A DNA stretch of 58,110 bases from Candidatus Sulfotelmatobacter sp. GTDB lineage: Bacteria > Acidobacteriota > Terriglobia > Terriglobales > Acidobacteriaceae. The DNA is taken from the NCBI GenBank assembly GCA_017883385.1, contig JADGNQ010000022.1:1-58110 (forward strand). The letters run 5' to 3'. Below, piece after piece: positions 34,723 through 44,134 of this stretch. Each line of letters starts with the position of its first letter. The first letter of the stretch is position 1. The notes under the pieces were generated by a model, which was not told the DNA's origin, searched no databases, and worked only from the letters and a program-made list of their open reading frames with translations. A program made the position numbers and the translations under genes.

Positions 34723-34812
34723 ACCACGGAGGACACGGAGGAGAGCGAGCCTATTCTGCTAACTGCTGTCGAGACTTCGCTCGACGGACGGACGAAGGCG
34801 TCCGTCCCTACA
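34723..34812. repeat. Short period-9 repeat and GGACGG/CCGTCC hairpin upstream of acnA
   Basis: ACCACGGAGGACACGGAGG at 34723 has a nine-base period. It is followed by a perfect hairpin GGACGGACG/CGTCCGTCC at about 34785-34807, which ends close to the uspA stop codon. A related CACGAAGG repeat lies at 37075-37110. Confidence 0.5.
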
Positions 34813-34815
34813 TGA

Positions 34816-35232
34816 TCACTTTGCGCGGAGGAGGAGAATGGGGATGCGAATGCTATGGCGGACTCTAGTGGCGGTGGAGCCGAGGAAGAGGTCGGCCAGA
34901 AAGCGGTGTCCGTGGGTGCTCATGGCGACCAGGTCACAGCGCTTCTTCTCAACCCATTTGATGATCTGGTCGGCGGGTTCGCCGTATGCCAGTTCGGCCT
35001 CGGCGGAAATGCCGGCGGACTGAAATTCTGCCTGAACTTTTTGCAGATAGGCGGTGTCTTCCGCGATCTCGGGACTGACCGCGTCAGGGCCATAGGTTCT
35101 GGCGGCCCATCCATCGGCGACGTGAAGGAGGATTAAACGGCTCTGCGCCAGCTTGGCGAGCTGTTTCACGTGTTCGATGATGGCGCGGTCGGTTGAAGTG
35201 CCGTCCAGCGTTACGAGAATCGTGTCGTACAT
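34816..35232 (-). CDS. Universal stress protein (UspA family)
   Basis: A 138-residue single-domain UspA protein. It begins MYDTILVTLDGT and ends with the ATP-binding signature STHGHRFLADLFLGSTATRVRHS, followed by the final strand IPILLLR; the G-2x-G-9x-G(S/T) spacing is met only partly (GHRFLADLFLGS), so ATP binding is likely but not certain. UspA proteins are cytosolic and help cells survive stasis and stress. It lies downstream of the Nramp transporter gene on the same strand but 189 bases away, with a repeat between them, so co-transcription is doubtful. Confidence 0.9.
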   Translation of the reverse strand: MYDTILVTLDGTSTDRAIIEHVKQLAKLAQSRLILLHVADGWAARTYGPDAVSPEIAEDTAYLQKVQAEFQSAGISAEAELAYGEPADQIIKWVEKKRCDLVAMSTHGHRFLADLFLGSTATRVRHSIRIPILLLRAK

Positions 35233-35298
35233 GGATTTGGTTTCTGCCCTCTTCGCATCAGAGCGCTGAGGAGCCTCTGGCTAATGTAGCAACAACGC

Positions 35299-35410
35299 AG
35301 CGGCTAAAGCCTGTGTTGTTTCAGCTGGCCTTGCGGCACCGCTAAAAGCGGTGCCCTGATACGAACCGTTTCTCGCAGTGGCATCTGGCGGACAGGAGTG
35401 TCCGCCCCAC
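35299..35410. repeat. Hairpin cluster between mntH and uspA, including a lone MITE-like end
   Basis: CGGCACCGC/GCGGTGCC hairpin at about 35333-35353, the terminal sequence CCTGATACGAACCG (35354-35367) shared with the element at 15784-16002, and a GGCGGACA/TGTCCGCC hairpin at about 35387-35408. It looks like a patchwork of partial repeats. Confidence 0.5.
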
Positions 35411-35421
35411 ATTTTCTTCCA

Positions 35422-36867
35422 TCATCTGCCGGTGATGACCTTCCATGCGGCTTTCAGTGAGTCGGGAAGGCCGTAGATGTCCATGGCGGTGATCAGAATA
35501 GCACTGGCCCAACCTGCAACCAGCAGAAAGCGGCCATTCTTCCAATTTCCCATGCGCTTTCCGGAACTGGTGAATTGCAGCAGGGGAAACATGGCGAACG
35601 GAAGTTGCAGGGCCAACACTACCTGGCTGAAGGTCAACAGGTCGGTGACACTGCTGTTACCTCTGAGGCCGATGATGAAGACGGCGGGCAGGATCGCCAG
35701 CATCCGCGTGATGAGCCGCCGTACCCAGGGCCGGATGCGCCAATGCATGAAGCCTTCCATCACGACCTGGCCAGCGAGAGTGCCCGTGATGGTGCTGCTC
35801 TGGCCGCTCGCGAGAAGTGCGACGGCAAACAGCGTACTGGCGGCAGCCGTCCCCAGCAATGGAGCCAGCGTCAGATAAGCGACTCGAATCCAGTCACTGT
35901 CAGAGACGAACCGGACTATGTGGCCTCCCGAGGCAGTCACGCTCTCCTTGCCGAAGAACACCGTTGCCGCGAGCACCAAAATGGCGGCATTGACGAAGAA
36001 GGCGATGGTGAGAGCGACGATGGAGTCAATGGTGTTGAAGCGGATGGCGCTGCGGATGGACGGTTCGTCTTTCTGCAACTTGCGGCTTTGCACCAATGCC
36101 GAGTGCAGGTAGAGGTTGTGGGGCATTACAGTCGCACCGATGATCCCGATGGCGACGTATAACATGCCAGCTTGGCGAAAATGTGGCGTGACCAGCGCCC
36201 GCCCCATCTCCAGAAAGCTGGGCTGAGTCTGGGGGAGAACGAAAATTTCGATGAAATAGCAGACGGCGATGGTTGCGATCAGGACGAGAACGACGGCTTC
36301 GATGGCGCGCATGCCGAAACTCTGCAGGGCGAGGAGGAGCAACACATCCAGGCCGGTGATGATGACTGCCCACAGCATGGGGATGTGGAACATCAGGTTG
36401 AGAGCGACGGCGCTGCCCAGCACTTCTGCCAAATCGCAGGCGCCGATCGCCAGCTCGCTCATCAACCAATTGGGCCAGCGGGTCCACGAGGGATACCAGT
36501 CGCGGCAGCATTGGGCGAGATCCTTGCCGGTGACGACGCCCAAGCGCGCGGAGATGACTTGCATGAAGATGGCCATCAGGCTGGCCAGTCCAACGACCCA
36601 CAACAGGCCATATTTGAACTGAGCACCGCCTTGCAGGTCGGTGCCCCAGTTACCGGGATCCATGTAGCCGACACTGACAAGAATCGCCGGTCCTACGAAA
36701 GCGCGCCACTGCTCCCAGAACCCGGCCTCGTGGTGGGGTACGGCGACAGAGCCGTGGACTCCCTCCAACGACACATGACCACTGTCCCCGGAATCTGGAG
36801 GCCTCGCCGCTGGGTCGTTCGAAGGCACTTCCCGGCGCGGTTTCGATACTGTTTTCGGATCCTGCAT
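35422..36867 (-). CDS. mntH: Nramp-family divalent metal (Mn2+) transporter
   Basis: A 481-residue proton-coupled metal importer with about 11 membrane segments. A 50-residue hydrophilic head precedes TM1, which carries the metal-binding DPGN motif (Asp70-Asn73, in VGYMDPGNWGTDLQGGAQ); TM6 carries MPHN (248-251, in GATVMPHNLYLHSAL). Both motifs are intact, supporting Mn2+ or Fe2+ transport across the inner membrane. A DtxR/MntR-type regulator is encoded 12 kb away. An inverted repeat and a TATATA -10 lie upstream at 36930-36958, and a small hairpin (ACGTGG/CCACGT, 36901-36916) lies in the predicted leader, so metal-responsive control is plausible. Confidence 0.92.
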   Translation of the reverse strand: MQDPKTVSKPRREVPSNDPAARPPDSGDSGHVSLEGVHGSVAVPHHEAGFWEQWRAFVGPAILVSVGYMDPGNWGTDLQGGAQFKYGLLWVVGLASLMAIFMQVISARLGVVTGKDLAQCCRDWYPSWTRWPNWLMSELAIGACDLAEVLGSAVALNLMFHIPMLWAVIITGLDVLLLLALQSFGMRAIEAVVLVLIATIAVCYFIEIFVLPQTQPSFLEMGRALVTPHFRQAGMLYVAIGIIGATVMPHNLYLHSALVQSRKLQKDEPSIRSAIRFNTIDSIVALTIAFFVNAAILVLAATVFFGKESVTASGGHIVRFVSDSDWIRVAYLTLAPLLGTAAASTLFAVALLASGQSSTITGTLAGQVVMEGFMHWRIRPWVRRLITRMLAILPAVFIIGLRGNSSVTDLLTFSQVVLALQLPFAMFPLLQFTSSGKRMGNWKNGRFLLVAGWASAILITAMDIYGLPDSLKAAWKVITGR

Positions 36868-36929
36868 TTTTCAATTGGAACGGATCTTCAAGAGGGCCCC
36901 ACGTGGTGCGCCACGTTTATTAGCGGAAG

Positions 36930-36958
36930 TATATAACAAATCGTAAACTATAGTTAAC
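36930..36958 (-). promoter_or_regulatory. Putative mntH promoter and operator
   Basis: A -10-like TATATA at 36930-36935 (minus strand) and, just upstream, the inverted repeat GTAAACTATAGTTAAC at 36943-36958. Read in the gene's orientation this also contains two TAGTTWA boxes ten bases apart. The position overlaps the -35 region, as expected for a repressor site; an MntR-type repressor is a candidate. Confidence 0.45.
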
Positions 36959-36992
36959 TATTTTGGCATGGGGTCTTCCCTGGAAGGTGAAA

Positions 36993-37036
36993 AAGCCCCA
37001 CTTCTGGCACAAAAAACGTGCCAGAAATGGGGCACC
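36993..37036 (-). repeat. Family A hairpin with a compensated stem variant
   Basis: Inverted orientation; outer arms as usual (GCCCCACTTCT / AGAAATGGGGC), but the inner stem reads GGCAC/GTGCC instead of CGC/GCG, so both arms changed together. Confidence 0.85.
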
Positions 37037-37145
37037 CGGCGGAAGATCAGGTTGAGGCGGGAAGAAAAGCCTAAACCACTAAGGGCACGAAGGATCACGA
37101 AGGGTTTCGCTCCAAGGTTGGCTGCGCGCGACTTTGTTCCGGCTC

Positions 37146-39616
37146 CTACTGATCGCGCAGGGTGCGCATGGGGTCTACGTTGGAGGCTCGGAGGGCGGGG
37201 GCGAGGGCAGCCAGGAGTGAGACGACATCAGGATCAGCGTTACGGCGAAGAAGACGGATCGATCCAGTGGGGCGACATTAAACAGGACATCCGTGATGAG
37301 TCTGGTGGCGAAGAACGAGGTGAGCACTCCGACTCCAATACCAAGGCAGGCGAGGATTAGCGCGCGACGCAGCACGAGGCGCAAGATGTCGGAACGAGAT
37401 GCTCCGAAGGCCATTCTGAGGCCGAGTTCGCGTACTCGCTGGGAGACGACGTAGGAGAGGACCGCATAAAGGCCAAGCGCCGACAGCAAGAGAGCAATGG
37501 CGGCGAAGCCCGAAACCAGGACGGCTTCAAAGCGTGGCTGTGCGACTTGCATGCTGATGCTTTCGGCAAACGTGCGATAGCTGAAGACCGGGGCGTCAGT
37601 CCTGCCGGCAACGATTTTGCGAACCGCGTTCTCGTAGGCTGCGGGATCTCCGGCGACTCGCATCACGATGAGAGTGCGCTGGTGACTGGGATCCTGGGCA
37701 TAGGGCAGAAAGAACTCCGGCTGGTAGGGGTCCCACATGTCTTCGACCCTGGTGTCGCCGACGACTCCGATGATTTGGCGTCCGATGACCGGTTCGTCGG
37801 TATGTTCAAACTTCGGCGTGAAGTACTGGCCGATCGGATCTTCATTCGGGAAGTATTTCCTTACGAAGGCCTGATTGATGACCGCCACCGGTGCGGCTTT
37901 CAGATCGTTGTCGTGCGGCGCAATCGTACGCCCGCGCAGAAGTGGAATCGAGAGCGTTTCGAAGTAGCCCGGCATCACGACTGCGGCGCCGGCATCCGGA
38001 AGATGATCGGGCGAGTTCAGATGATTTGCGATGGTGAAGTTGGTAAACGTTCCAGGTCCCCAAAGGATGGGCAACGGATGTCCGGCGCTCACTCTTTCGA
38101 CGCCGGGGAGCGCCGCAATCTCCGGGAGAAGCCTGTCGATGAAGTGGAACTTGGCCGGGACAGGATAGAGTTTGTTGGTCAACGCGATGTCGAAGTAGAC
38201 GGTGTGTGTCGTGTCGAAACCGGGGTTGATGTGAATCACGTTGAACATGCTACGGATAAGCAATCCCGAACCGATGAGCAGAGTGAATCCGAGAGCAGTT
38301 TGAGCGACGATCAGCGTGTGATGAAGCCGGTTGTGGTGGCGCCCGGAGGTGGTCGTAAAGCCGCAATCTCGCAGGGCAGTGGCTGGATCGGACCGCGAAA
38401 TTCTCCACGCCGGGAGCAATCCGAAGATCAGGGACGTGACTGCTGACAGAACGACTGCGAACACCAGCACTCGGCCATCGATAGCGATGTTGTACAACCG
38501 GGGGAGATCGCTGGGGATCAGGTGGAGTCCAGCGCGCAGTAGTGCGAAAGACGCGAGGATGCCCGCGGCACCGCCGGTGAGGGCAAGGAGCAAGGCTTCG
38601 ACCAGCAGTTGACGCAGTACGCGAATCCGGCTCGCACCGAGGGCCGTGCGCAGAGCCACTTCTGGACGGCGTCCGTTGGCGCGGGCGAGGAGGAGTCCAG
38701 CAACGTTGGCGCAAGCGATGACCAGGACGACTCCAACCGCAGCGAATAGAAGAGAGAGTGCCGGGCGGATATCGGAGACTTCTTCGTCGAGCAATGGGTT
38801 GATCGAAACGCCCAGGCGGTAGCGATCTTCGGAGTACTGCTCGGCAAGGCCGCGTTCGATTGTGTTCATTTCCGCGAGAGCTTGCGTGACGGCGACGCCG
38901 GGCTTGAGGCGCCCAACGACGGAGAGGTTATCCAAGTCGCGGAACGAAGTGAGGGGTGCACGACCTTCGGCGTCGATCGAGTAGGTCGACCAGTAGGCAG
39001 ATGGTTGCCCGATGGGATAGTGGAAACTCGCCGGCATGACTCCGATGATGGTGTAGGGTTCATCGCTGATCTTTATCGTTTCGCCAAGCACGTGGGGCGA
39101 CGAAGCGAAGTCCGAGACCCAGAGCTCGTGACTGAGAATAGCGACGCGATGACCGGGCAGTTCTTCGTCGACGGTGAAGGTGCGACCGAGGGCGGGAGCT
39201 ACGCCGAGCAGCGAAAACAGACTGGCGGAGACGCGGCCACCTTCCAGCACGCGAGCGCCTTCGCCGTTCGCCTTACTGAAGAGGCGGACGATGTGGTCGT
39301 AAGAAGCGAGCGACTCGAAGCTGTGGCTTTGGCGCTGCCAATCAAAGAAGTTGGGATAGGAACTGCCGGTGCCATAGGCTGCGCCGAGGTTGGTGGCGGC
39401 GATTCCGGGCGGGAACTCGAGAGTGTCAATGGCGACGAGTCGGTCGGCGTGGGGGAAAGGTAGGGGCCGCAAGAGAATGCCGTCGAACAAGCTGAAGATG
39501 GCGGTGGTGGCTCCGATGCCGAGTGCGAGGGTGAGGACGGCGGTTAGAGCGAAGGCTGGGCTGCGGCGACACTGGCGGACGGCGAACGTCAGATCCTGCA
39601 GAACCGTCGAAAGCAT
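37146..39616 (-). pseudogene. ADOP-type ABC transporter permease, C-terminal frameshift
   Basis: A MacB/FtsX-like permease of the acidobacterial duplicated orphan permease (ADOP) type: MLSTVLQDLTFAVRQCRRSPAF, then TM1 (LTLALGIGATTAIFSLFDG), a large periplasmic domain, the first FtsX domain (ALRTALGASRIRVLRQLL) and the second (LGLRMAFGASRSDILRLVL). The open frame ends at 37175 with an unrelated proline-rich tail. One base shifted at about 37226-37229, the other frame reads VVSLLAALAPALRASNVDP and MRTLRDQ, the normal last membrane segment and tail, ending at 37146. A one-base deletion or a sequencing error is the simplest cause. The coordinates cover the restored gene. No ATPase gene is adjacent, as is usual for ADOP. 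Confidence 0.8.
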
Positions 39617-39827
39617 GGCGTGATTATGACAGGAGGAAAGCGGGCAGGTTAAGGGCCGTGCTCAAAATGGATACTCCTTGCGAGTTCACGGCGAACCAGG
39701 AGGGCGATTGTGACAGAGGGGCGTGGCAGAGAAGGGTGAGCAGTTCTTCGGGGGAGCGAGCCAGATTCGTTGGGAGGCGGCGGGAGCCGATTGAAGGCGG
39801 CGTCGAGGTCGCGGCGATGTTTCAGGC

Positions 39828-40021
39828 ATCCCTCCGGGATGCGTTCCGTTCCTCGCCGGCCACCCGGCGTTGGAAACGCCGGGCCATTCTCAGATGTCCC
39901 CTTCGGCAAGCTCAGGGGCGGGCTCTACGGGACAGAACCAGGGACGTCAGGCTATGACGCAGATTCCTACGGGACAGAACCAGGGACGTCAGGCTATGGC
40001 ACAGATTCCTACGGGACAGAA
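39828..40021. repeat. Hairpins and a 42-base tandem repeat between the ADOP and TonB genes
   Basis: The 408-base spacer 39617-40024 has no supported gene. It holds CATCCCTCCGGGATG and CCCGGCGTT/AACGCCGGG hairpins, then 2.3 copies of a 42-base unit at 39924-40021 (core CCTACGGGACAGAACC and GGGACGTCAGGCTATG). A frame crossing the unit stays open, encoding a repeating EPGTSGY pattern, but there is no start site or protein-like sequence upstream. Confidence 0.7.
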
Positions 40022-40024
40022 GGG

Positions 40025-40402
40025 TTACTGATCTGCGAATTCCAGGACGATGACCGCCTTCGTCTCCGTTTGGGCGGCTTCGAATCGCCATTGCTTCACA
40101 GCGTCAATCGCGCTGTGTTCAAAGACGGGACTTCCTCCAACCAGGCGCGCGGATTTTACAGTCCCGTTCGCCGCGATGACGACCTCCAGCTTGACTTTGC
40201 CGGTTACGTGCATCCTTTTGGCGAGTTCGGGATAGGTGGGAGCCGTTTTGGCCACCACTTTCCGCGAGGCTTCCTGCGCTGCGGAAGCCTGGAGGAAACA
40301 ACAGCCGAACAGAGCGAGCAATATGCCGGCCACGTAAAACAGACGCCGCGGGAACCGGCGATGGAGCCTATCGAGGGAGAACCTGAGCATCTTCACTGTC
40401 AT
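40025..40402 (-). CDS. TonB C-terminal domain protein (energy transducer TonB-like)
   Basis: A 125-residue protein with an N-terminal membrane anchor or signal (RRLFYVAGILLALFGCCFLQAS) and a TonB C-terminal domain: PTYPELAKRMHVTGKVKLEVVIAANG and the final SAIDAVKQWRFEAA (landmarks). The long proline-rich periplasmic spacer of classical TonB is missing, so it is a short form. It begins three bases after the stop codon of the large TonB-dependent receptor on the same strand, so the two are translationally coupled. This suggests a dedicated partner for that receptor, although energising it across the periplasm would need a longer spacer. A second in-frame ATG lies at 40390. Confidence 0.85.
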   Translation of the reverse strand: MTVKMLRFSLDRLHRRFPRRLFYVAGILLALFGCCFLQASAAQEASRKVVAKTAPTYPELAKRMHVTGKVKLEVVIAANGTVKSARLVGGSPVFEHSAIDAVKQWRFEAAQTETKAVIVLEFADQ

Positions 40403-40405
40403 TCC

Positions 40406-43400
40406 TCAGAATGCGTAACGTAGAGAGAACTGGACCAGCCTGGGCGTTCCGACTGTGTTAGTGATCTGCCCAAACGATGGATTCTCGACGTCGGTGATGG
40501 ACGGCTTGTCGAACACGGGATGGTTCCACACGTTAAAGAAATCGGCAGAAAACTTCAGGACTTGAGACTCCGACACGGTCCAAGACTTCGCCAGGGACAT
40601 GTCCCAGTTCTGCTGAAAGGGCCCACGGAAAACGTTGCGGCCCAAAGTGCCGAAGCCCGTCGAGCCGTCAACTCCGACCACCGGCGCCGGAATGAAGGCA
40701 GCGGGATTCAAGTATCCGGTAAGGCGCTGCTCGATGGTCCCGGAGGTCAGAGCGCTGGAGAGCGTGGCTCCCGGGGCCAGGCTGGGAGCGGCTGTGTTTG
40801 GGATCGGTGTGCCATAGGCGGACGCACCCAGGGAGTCCGTCACACGGAAAGGCACCCCAGACTGGAACACAGAGACGCCGCCGATGGACCAATGTCCCAG
40901 AACGGCGCTTTCCACGCCATGGGCGCGAGAGAAGAACGGCAGTTCGTACCGGTAGCTGAGCACGAGGCGATGGGTACGATCAAAGTCAGACAGCGCCATG
41001 GAAGGAGCCAGGTTGGTCTGATCGTTCATCGGGAACTGGTAAACCCCGGCGCCAGAGGAAACGACTGGATCGGTGGACCTGGAGAGTGTATACGCGCCCT
41101 GGAAATGTAGGCCCTTGGCAAATTGATGAGCTACTGTGGCCTGCAGCGAGTTGTAGTGGGACGTCGCGGAATTGACGAACTGGAAGTAGCCGCGCGGGTT
41201 CAGCCCGAGCTGTGGAGAGCGGGCGCCGACGTTGAGCTGGGTGTTTTGCGTAATGTTGTAGGTGTTGCCGAAGACGTCCTGCACGGTGATGGGGTTCTGC
41301 GGACTAGCCAGCAGGGCCTGCATCGGATCGAGCATGGCAGAAAGATGCGTCCCTTTGCTGCCGACGTAGCCGACCTCCATGATCCAGCTCTTGGGCAGGC
41401 TTCTCTGCACGCTCAGGTTCCACTGCTGGGTGCTGGGCGAGACATAGTGGAGAGGCACCGACATGGCCGTCGAGCCGTAGGTGGAGCCGCTGAAAATGGG
41501 ATACATGTTGGGATCGGAAGTGGGAGTGCCAGTCGTCGGATCAATGAATCCCACCAAGAACGAGGACTTCGGAACAAAATTTGGATCAATGGTATCGGCC
41601 TGCGGCAGGAGACCGTTGAACATCGTCGCCAGCTGGTAAGGTGCCGTGCCGAAGGTGGTCACGCTGGGAGTGAAGGGTGCTTGGCTCGCCAGTTGCTCGG
41701 CGACACCCAGGTTTTCCCGTTCGTAGTAGATTGCGTAACCCGCGCGGACGGAAGTTGTGTGCTTACCCAAGACATCATAGGCGAAGCCGACGCGGGGACC
41801 CCAGTTCGAAGCGTAGTTGTTGGATCGTCCAGTCTCGCTGGCCGTTCCAACCAGGCCGGGCATGTTCAGAGCGTTGACCGACTTGGAATAGACGAAGGGG
41901 CTTTGACCTTGCGCCAGCAGGCTGGGAATGACGTTGGTCATGTGGTGTAGAGCGTCCTGGGGAGCGCTCATCAGGTCCCAGCGCACTCCAAGGTTAGCGG
42001 TAAGGTTTCTTGTGATCTTGTAGTCGTCCTGAACGTAGGCCGACGAATCGTTGAGCAGGAAGCGGTGATTGGTGACGCCGCTGGCGTTAAAGCCGTAAGC
42101 CGGAATACCCAGCAGGAACGTCTGCAGGCTGTTGAAACCCACGAGGCCGTTGAAGTCCTGTGGGAAGTCGCGATCCATGCCGGTGTGGGTGTAGAGTCCG
42201 CCGAAGCGAAGGAAATGTTTACCCAACGAATAGCTGACGGTGTCGGACAAGGTGAAGCTGTGCTGATCCTGGCTCAGGTTGTAACTGTCGTTGGGTCCGA
42301 TGTTGACCCCTTGAACGGTGAAGCGGTAGATGTCATTGGTGTCATTGTTGCTGGGCCGGATGATGCCCAACTGGTTGGCTGTGACCACCGGCTGATTCGT
42401 GTTCTGAAACTGCAGATTCAGGAATCCGAAGCGCAGCTCGTTGACCACGCGCGGGCCAAAGACGTGGGTTTCGGTCACGCTGAGGAAGCGGTTGCGCACC
42501 GGCAAATCGACCGGAAAGCTCAGGTCGCCGTTGGTGAGCTGCTCTCCGGGCGTGCTCGGAACGTTGCCGGCGCCGAAGGGCAGGTAGGAACGGAAGTTGG
42601 AGAAGAAGAACCGGCCGGAAATCTTGTCTCTGCCATCTCTGAACTGGCGGTCGTAGTTGGTGGTGAACTGGTCGTCGTTGAATCTGCCGGGCGTGCTGAG
42701 ATTGAATGCAGCGCCAGCGGCTGGATTGAGGGGATCGGAGGGCGCCAGCGAGGGAATCAACCATCCTCCACCGGCTCCGCCAAACTGGTTGCTCTTGACG
42801 TTGAGCAGGGCCAGGACAACAGGATCGATCGGGGTAAACGGGTTGCCGAAACCGGCCATGGATAGCGAGGAGGCGGAGCGGTCGCTGGGCAGCACCGGAA
42901 GCACCGTGCTGATGATCGTTCCCGGAGAGAGGCCGCTTATCTGGCGAGTGCCCTGATAGTTAGCGAACAGGTAACCGCCTTTGGCGTCGTGTCCCAGGGG
43001 ACCGCCGAGGCTGCCGCCGAATAGATTCTGCTTTACGGCTGGGCGCGGCTGTCCGTCCCGATTCTGAAAGTATTCATTGGCGTTGAGAAGGTCGTTGCGA
43101 AAGAACTCGAATGCGGAACCGTGCCAGCGAGGGGTACCGCTTTTGAGGACAGCGTTGATGTTGCCGCCGCCGTTGCGGCCCTCGGTCGCGTCGTAGAGAC
43201 TGGTCTGAACTTTGAATTCCTGTACTGCATCCGGGCTGGGCAATGGAGTATTAAACAACTCCGAGTTGCGGAGATCGGTGACGCTGATTCCGTCGAGGAG
43301 ATAGTTGTTATTGTCCTGGCGCTGGCCGTTTACGTTGATGCCGACATCGCCGCGGCCCAGTTGCGCGGAGGCGTTCAAGTCAGAATTGGCGCCAGTCGAG

Positions 43401-43918
43401 AGCGTCAGGAGTTGATGGAAGTTTTGCGTGGCCAGGGGCAGGGCGCCGATCACGTTGGCTTCGACGGTGCGGCCAGTGGCCGGGTTGCCGGTTTCAATGA
43501 CGACGACCGGGGGAGTGGCGACCATCACCACGTCCTCGGCTGGCGCAGTTCCAGTGGTGGCGTCGGTCTTTGCGACACTCGAAGCGCCGAGAGAGGGGTT
43601 CAGCCGCGTGGTCTCGGTCAATCGGACGGACACGCCGTTGTACTTGCTGGTGGAGAATCCGGCAGCCTTGACTATGACGTCGTATTCGCCAACCGGAAGC
43701 GAGGGCACGGTGAAATTGCCGCCGGCGTCGGAGAACACTGTGCGTGCCGCCGCGCTGGCTCCAGCAGCCTCGATCTCGATTTGCGCGCTGGAGACCGGAG
43801 CGCCTTTGCTGTCGACCACGACACCGGCGATCGCGCCTGTCGCGCCGCTCTGTGCATAAACGCTGAAGGGAAGAATGAATACTGTGAGAAGAAGAAGCGC
43901 AAGAGTTCTACCGGTCAT
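40406..43918 (-). CDS. Large TonB-dependent receptor with carboxypeptidase-regulatory domain (Oar-like)
   Basis: A 1170-residue outer-membrane receptor. The ATG at 43918 is used because it starts at the signal peptide (MTGRTLALLLLTVFILPFSVYAQ); the 51 in-frame residues upstream are not protein-like. Residues 27-115 form a carboxypeptidase-regulatory-like beta-sandwich (GAIAGVVVDSKGAPVSSAQI, SLPVGEYDVIVKAAGF). A plug follows (VNGQRQDNNNYLLDGISVTD, PSPDAVQEFKVQTSLYDATEGRNGGG split in two stretches here), then the barrel, ending in QFSLRYAF with the terminal Phe. The group is greatly expanded in Acidobacteria and is thought to import glycans or oligopeptides. The substrate is unknown. The TonB-like gene follows three bases after the stop. 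Confidence 0.92.
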   Translation of the reverse strand: MTGRTLALLLLTVFILPFSVYAQSGATGAIAGVVVDSKGAPVSSAQIEIEAAGASAAARTVFSDAGGNFTVPSLPVGEYDVIVKAAGFSTSKYNGVSVRLTETTRLNPSLGASSVAKTDATTGTAPAEDVVMVATPPVVVIETGNPATGRTVEANVIGALPLATQNFHQLLTLSTGANSDLNASAQLGRGDVGINVNGQRQDNNNYLLDGISVTDLRNSELFNTPLPSPDAVQEFKVQTSLYDATEGRNGGGNINAVLKSGTPRWHGSAFEFFRNDLLNANEYFQNRDGQPRPAVKQNLFGGSLGGPLGHDAKGGYLFANYQGTRQISGLSPGTIISTVLPVLPSDRSASSLSMAGFGNPFTPIDPVVLALLNVKSNQFGGAGGGWLIPSLAPSDPLNPAAGAAFNLSTPGRFNDDQFTTNYDRQFRDGRDKISGRFFFSNFRSYLPFGAGNVPSTPGEQLTNGDLSFPVDLPVRNRFLSVTETHVFGPRVVNELRFGFLNLQFQNTNQPVVTANQLGIIRPSNNDTNDIYRFTVQGVNIGPNDSYNLSQDQHSFTLSDTVSYSLGKHFLRFGGLYTHTGMDRDFPQDFNGLVGFNSLQTFLLGIPAYGFNASGVTNHRFLLNDSSAYVQDDYKITRNLTANLGVRWDLMSAPQDALHHMTNVIPSLLAQGQSPFVYSKSVNALNMPGLVGTASETGRSNNYASNWGPRVGFAYDVLGKHTTSVRAGYAIYYERENLGVAEQLASQAPFTPSVTTFGTAPYQLATMFNGLLPQADTIDPNFVPKSSFLVGFIDPTTGTPTSDPNMYPIFSGSTYGSTAMSVPLHYVSPSTQQWNLSVQRSLPKSWIMEVGYVGSKGTHLSAMLDPMQALLASPQNPITVQDVFGNTYNITQNTQLNVGARSPQLGLNPRGYFQFVNSATSHYNSLQATVAHQFAKGLHFQGAYTLSRSTDPVVSSGAGVYQFPMNDQTNLAPSMALSDFDRTHRLVLSYRYELPFFSRAHGVESAVLGHWSIGGVSVFQSGVPFRVTDSLGASAYGTPIPNTAAPSLAPGATLSSALTSGTIEQRLTGYLNPAAFIPAPVVGVDGSTGFGTLGRNVFRGPFQQNWDMSLAKSWTVSESQVLKFSADFFNVWNHPVFDKPSITDVENPSFGQITNTVGTPRLVQFSLRYAF

Positions 43919-44134
43919 TATTTGTCCCGTCCCTTTTGATGAGCTTGGTAGCCGGAGGGCTTGAGTTCGCAAAGCCTCCCGTTTCCGCATGAACTTTGTC
44001 CGGTCCGCAACCAGCAGTATTTTCGAGGTTATCGGTACGGGAGTTTCTGCGGAAGATAACCGACGTAACAAGGCTTATTTGCAATGCTTTAGAGGTGTTT
44101 GCTGCGGAGACCCTGGGTTATAGGAAAATAGACC

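Noticed and set aside
37175-37230. Programmed frameshifting in the ADOP gene
   Set aside because: No slippery heptamer or downstream structure is visible at the shift point; a mutation or sequencing error is simpler.
39770-40423. 217-residue plus-strand ORF containing the 42-base repeats
   Set aside because: It crosses the TonB-like gene in antisense and joins unrelated repeats; no start signal.
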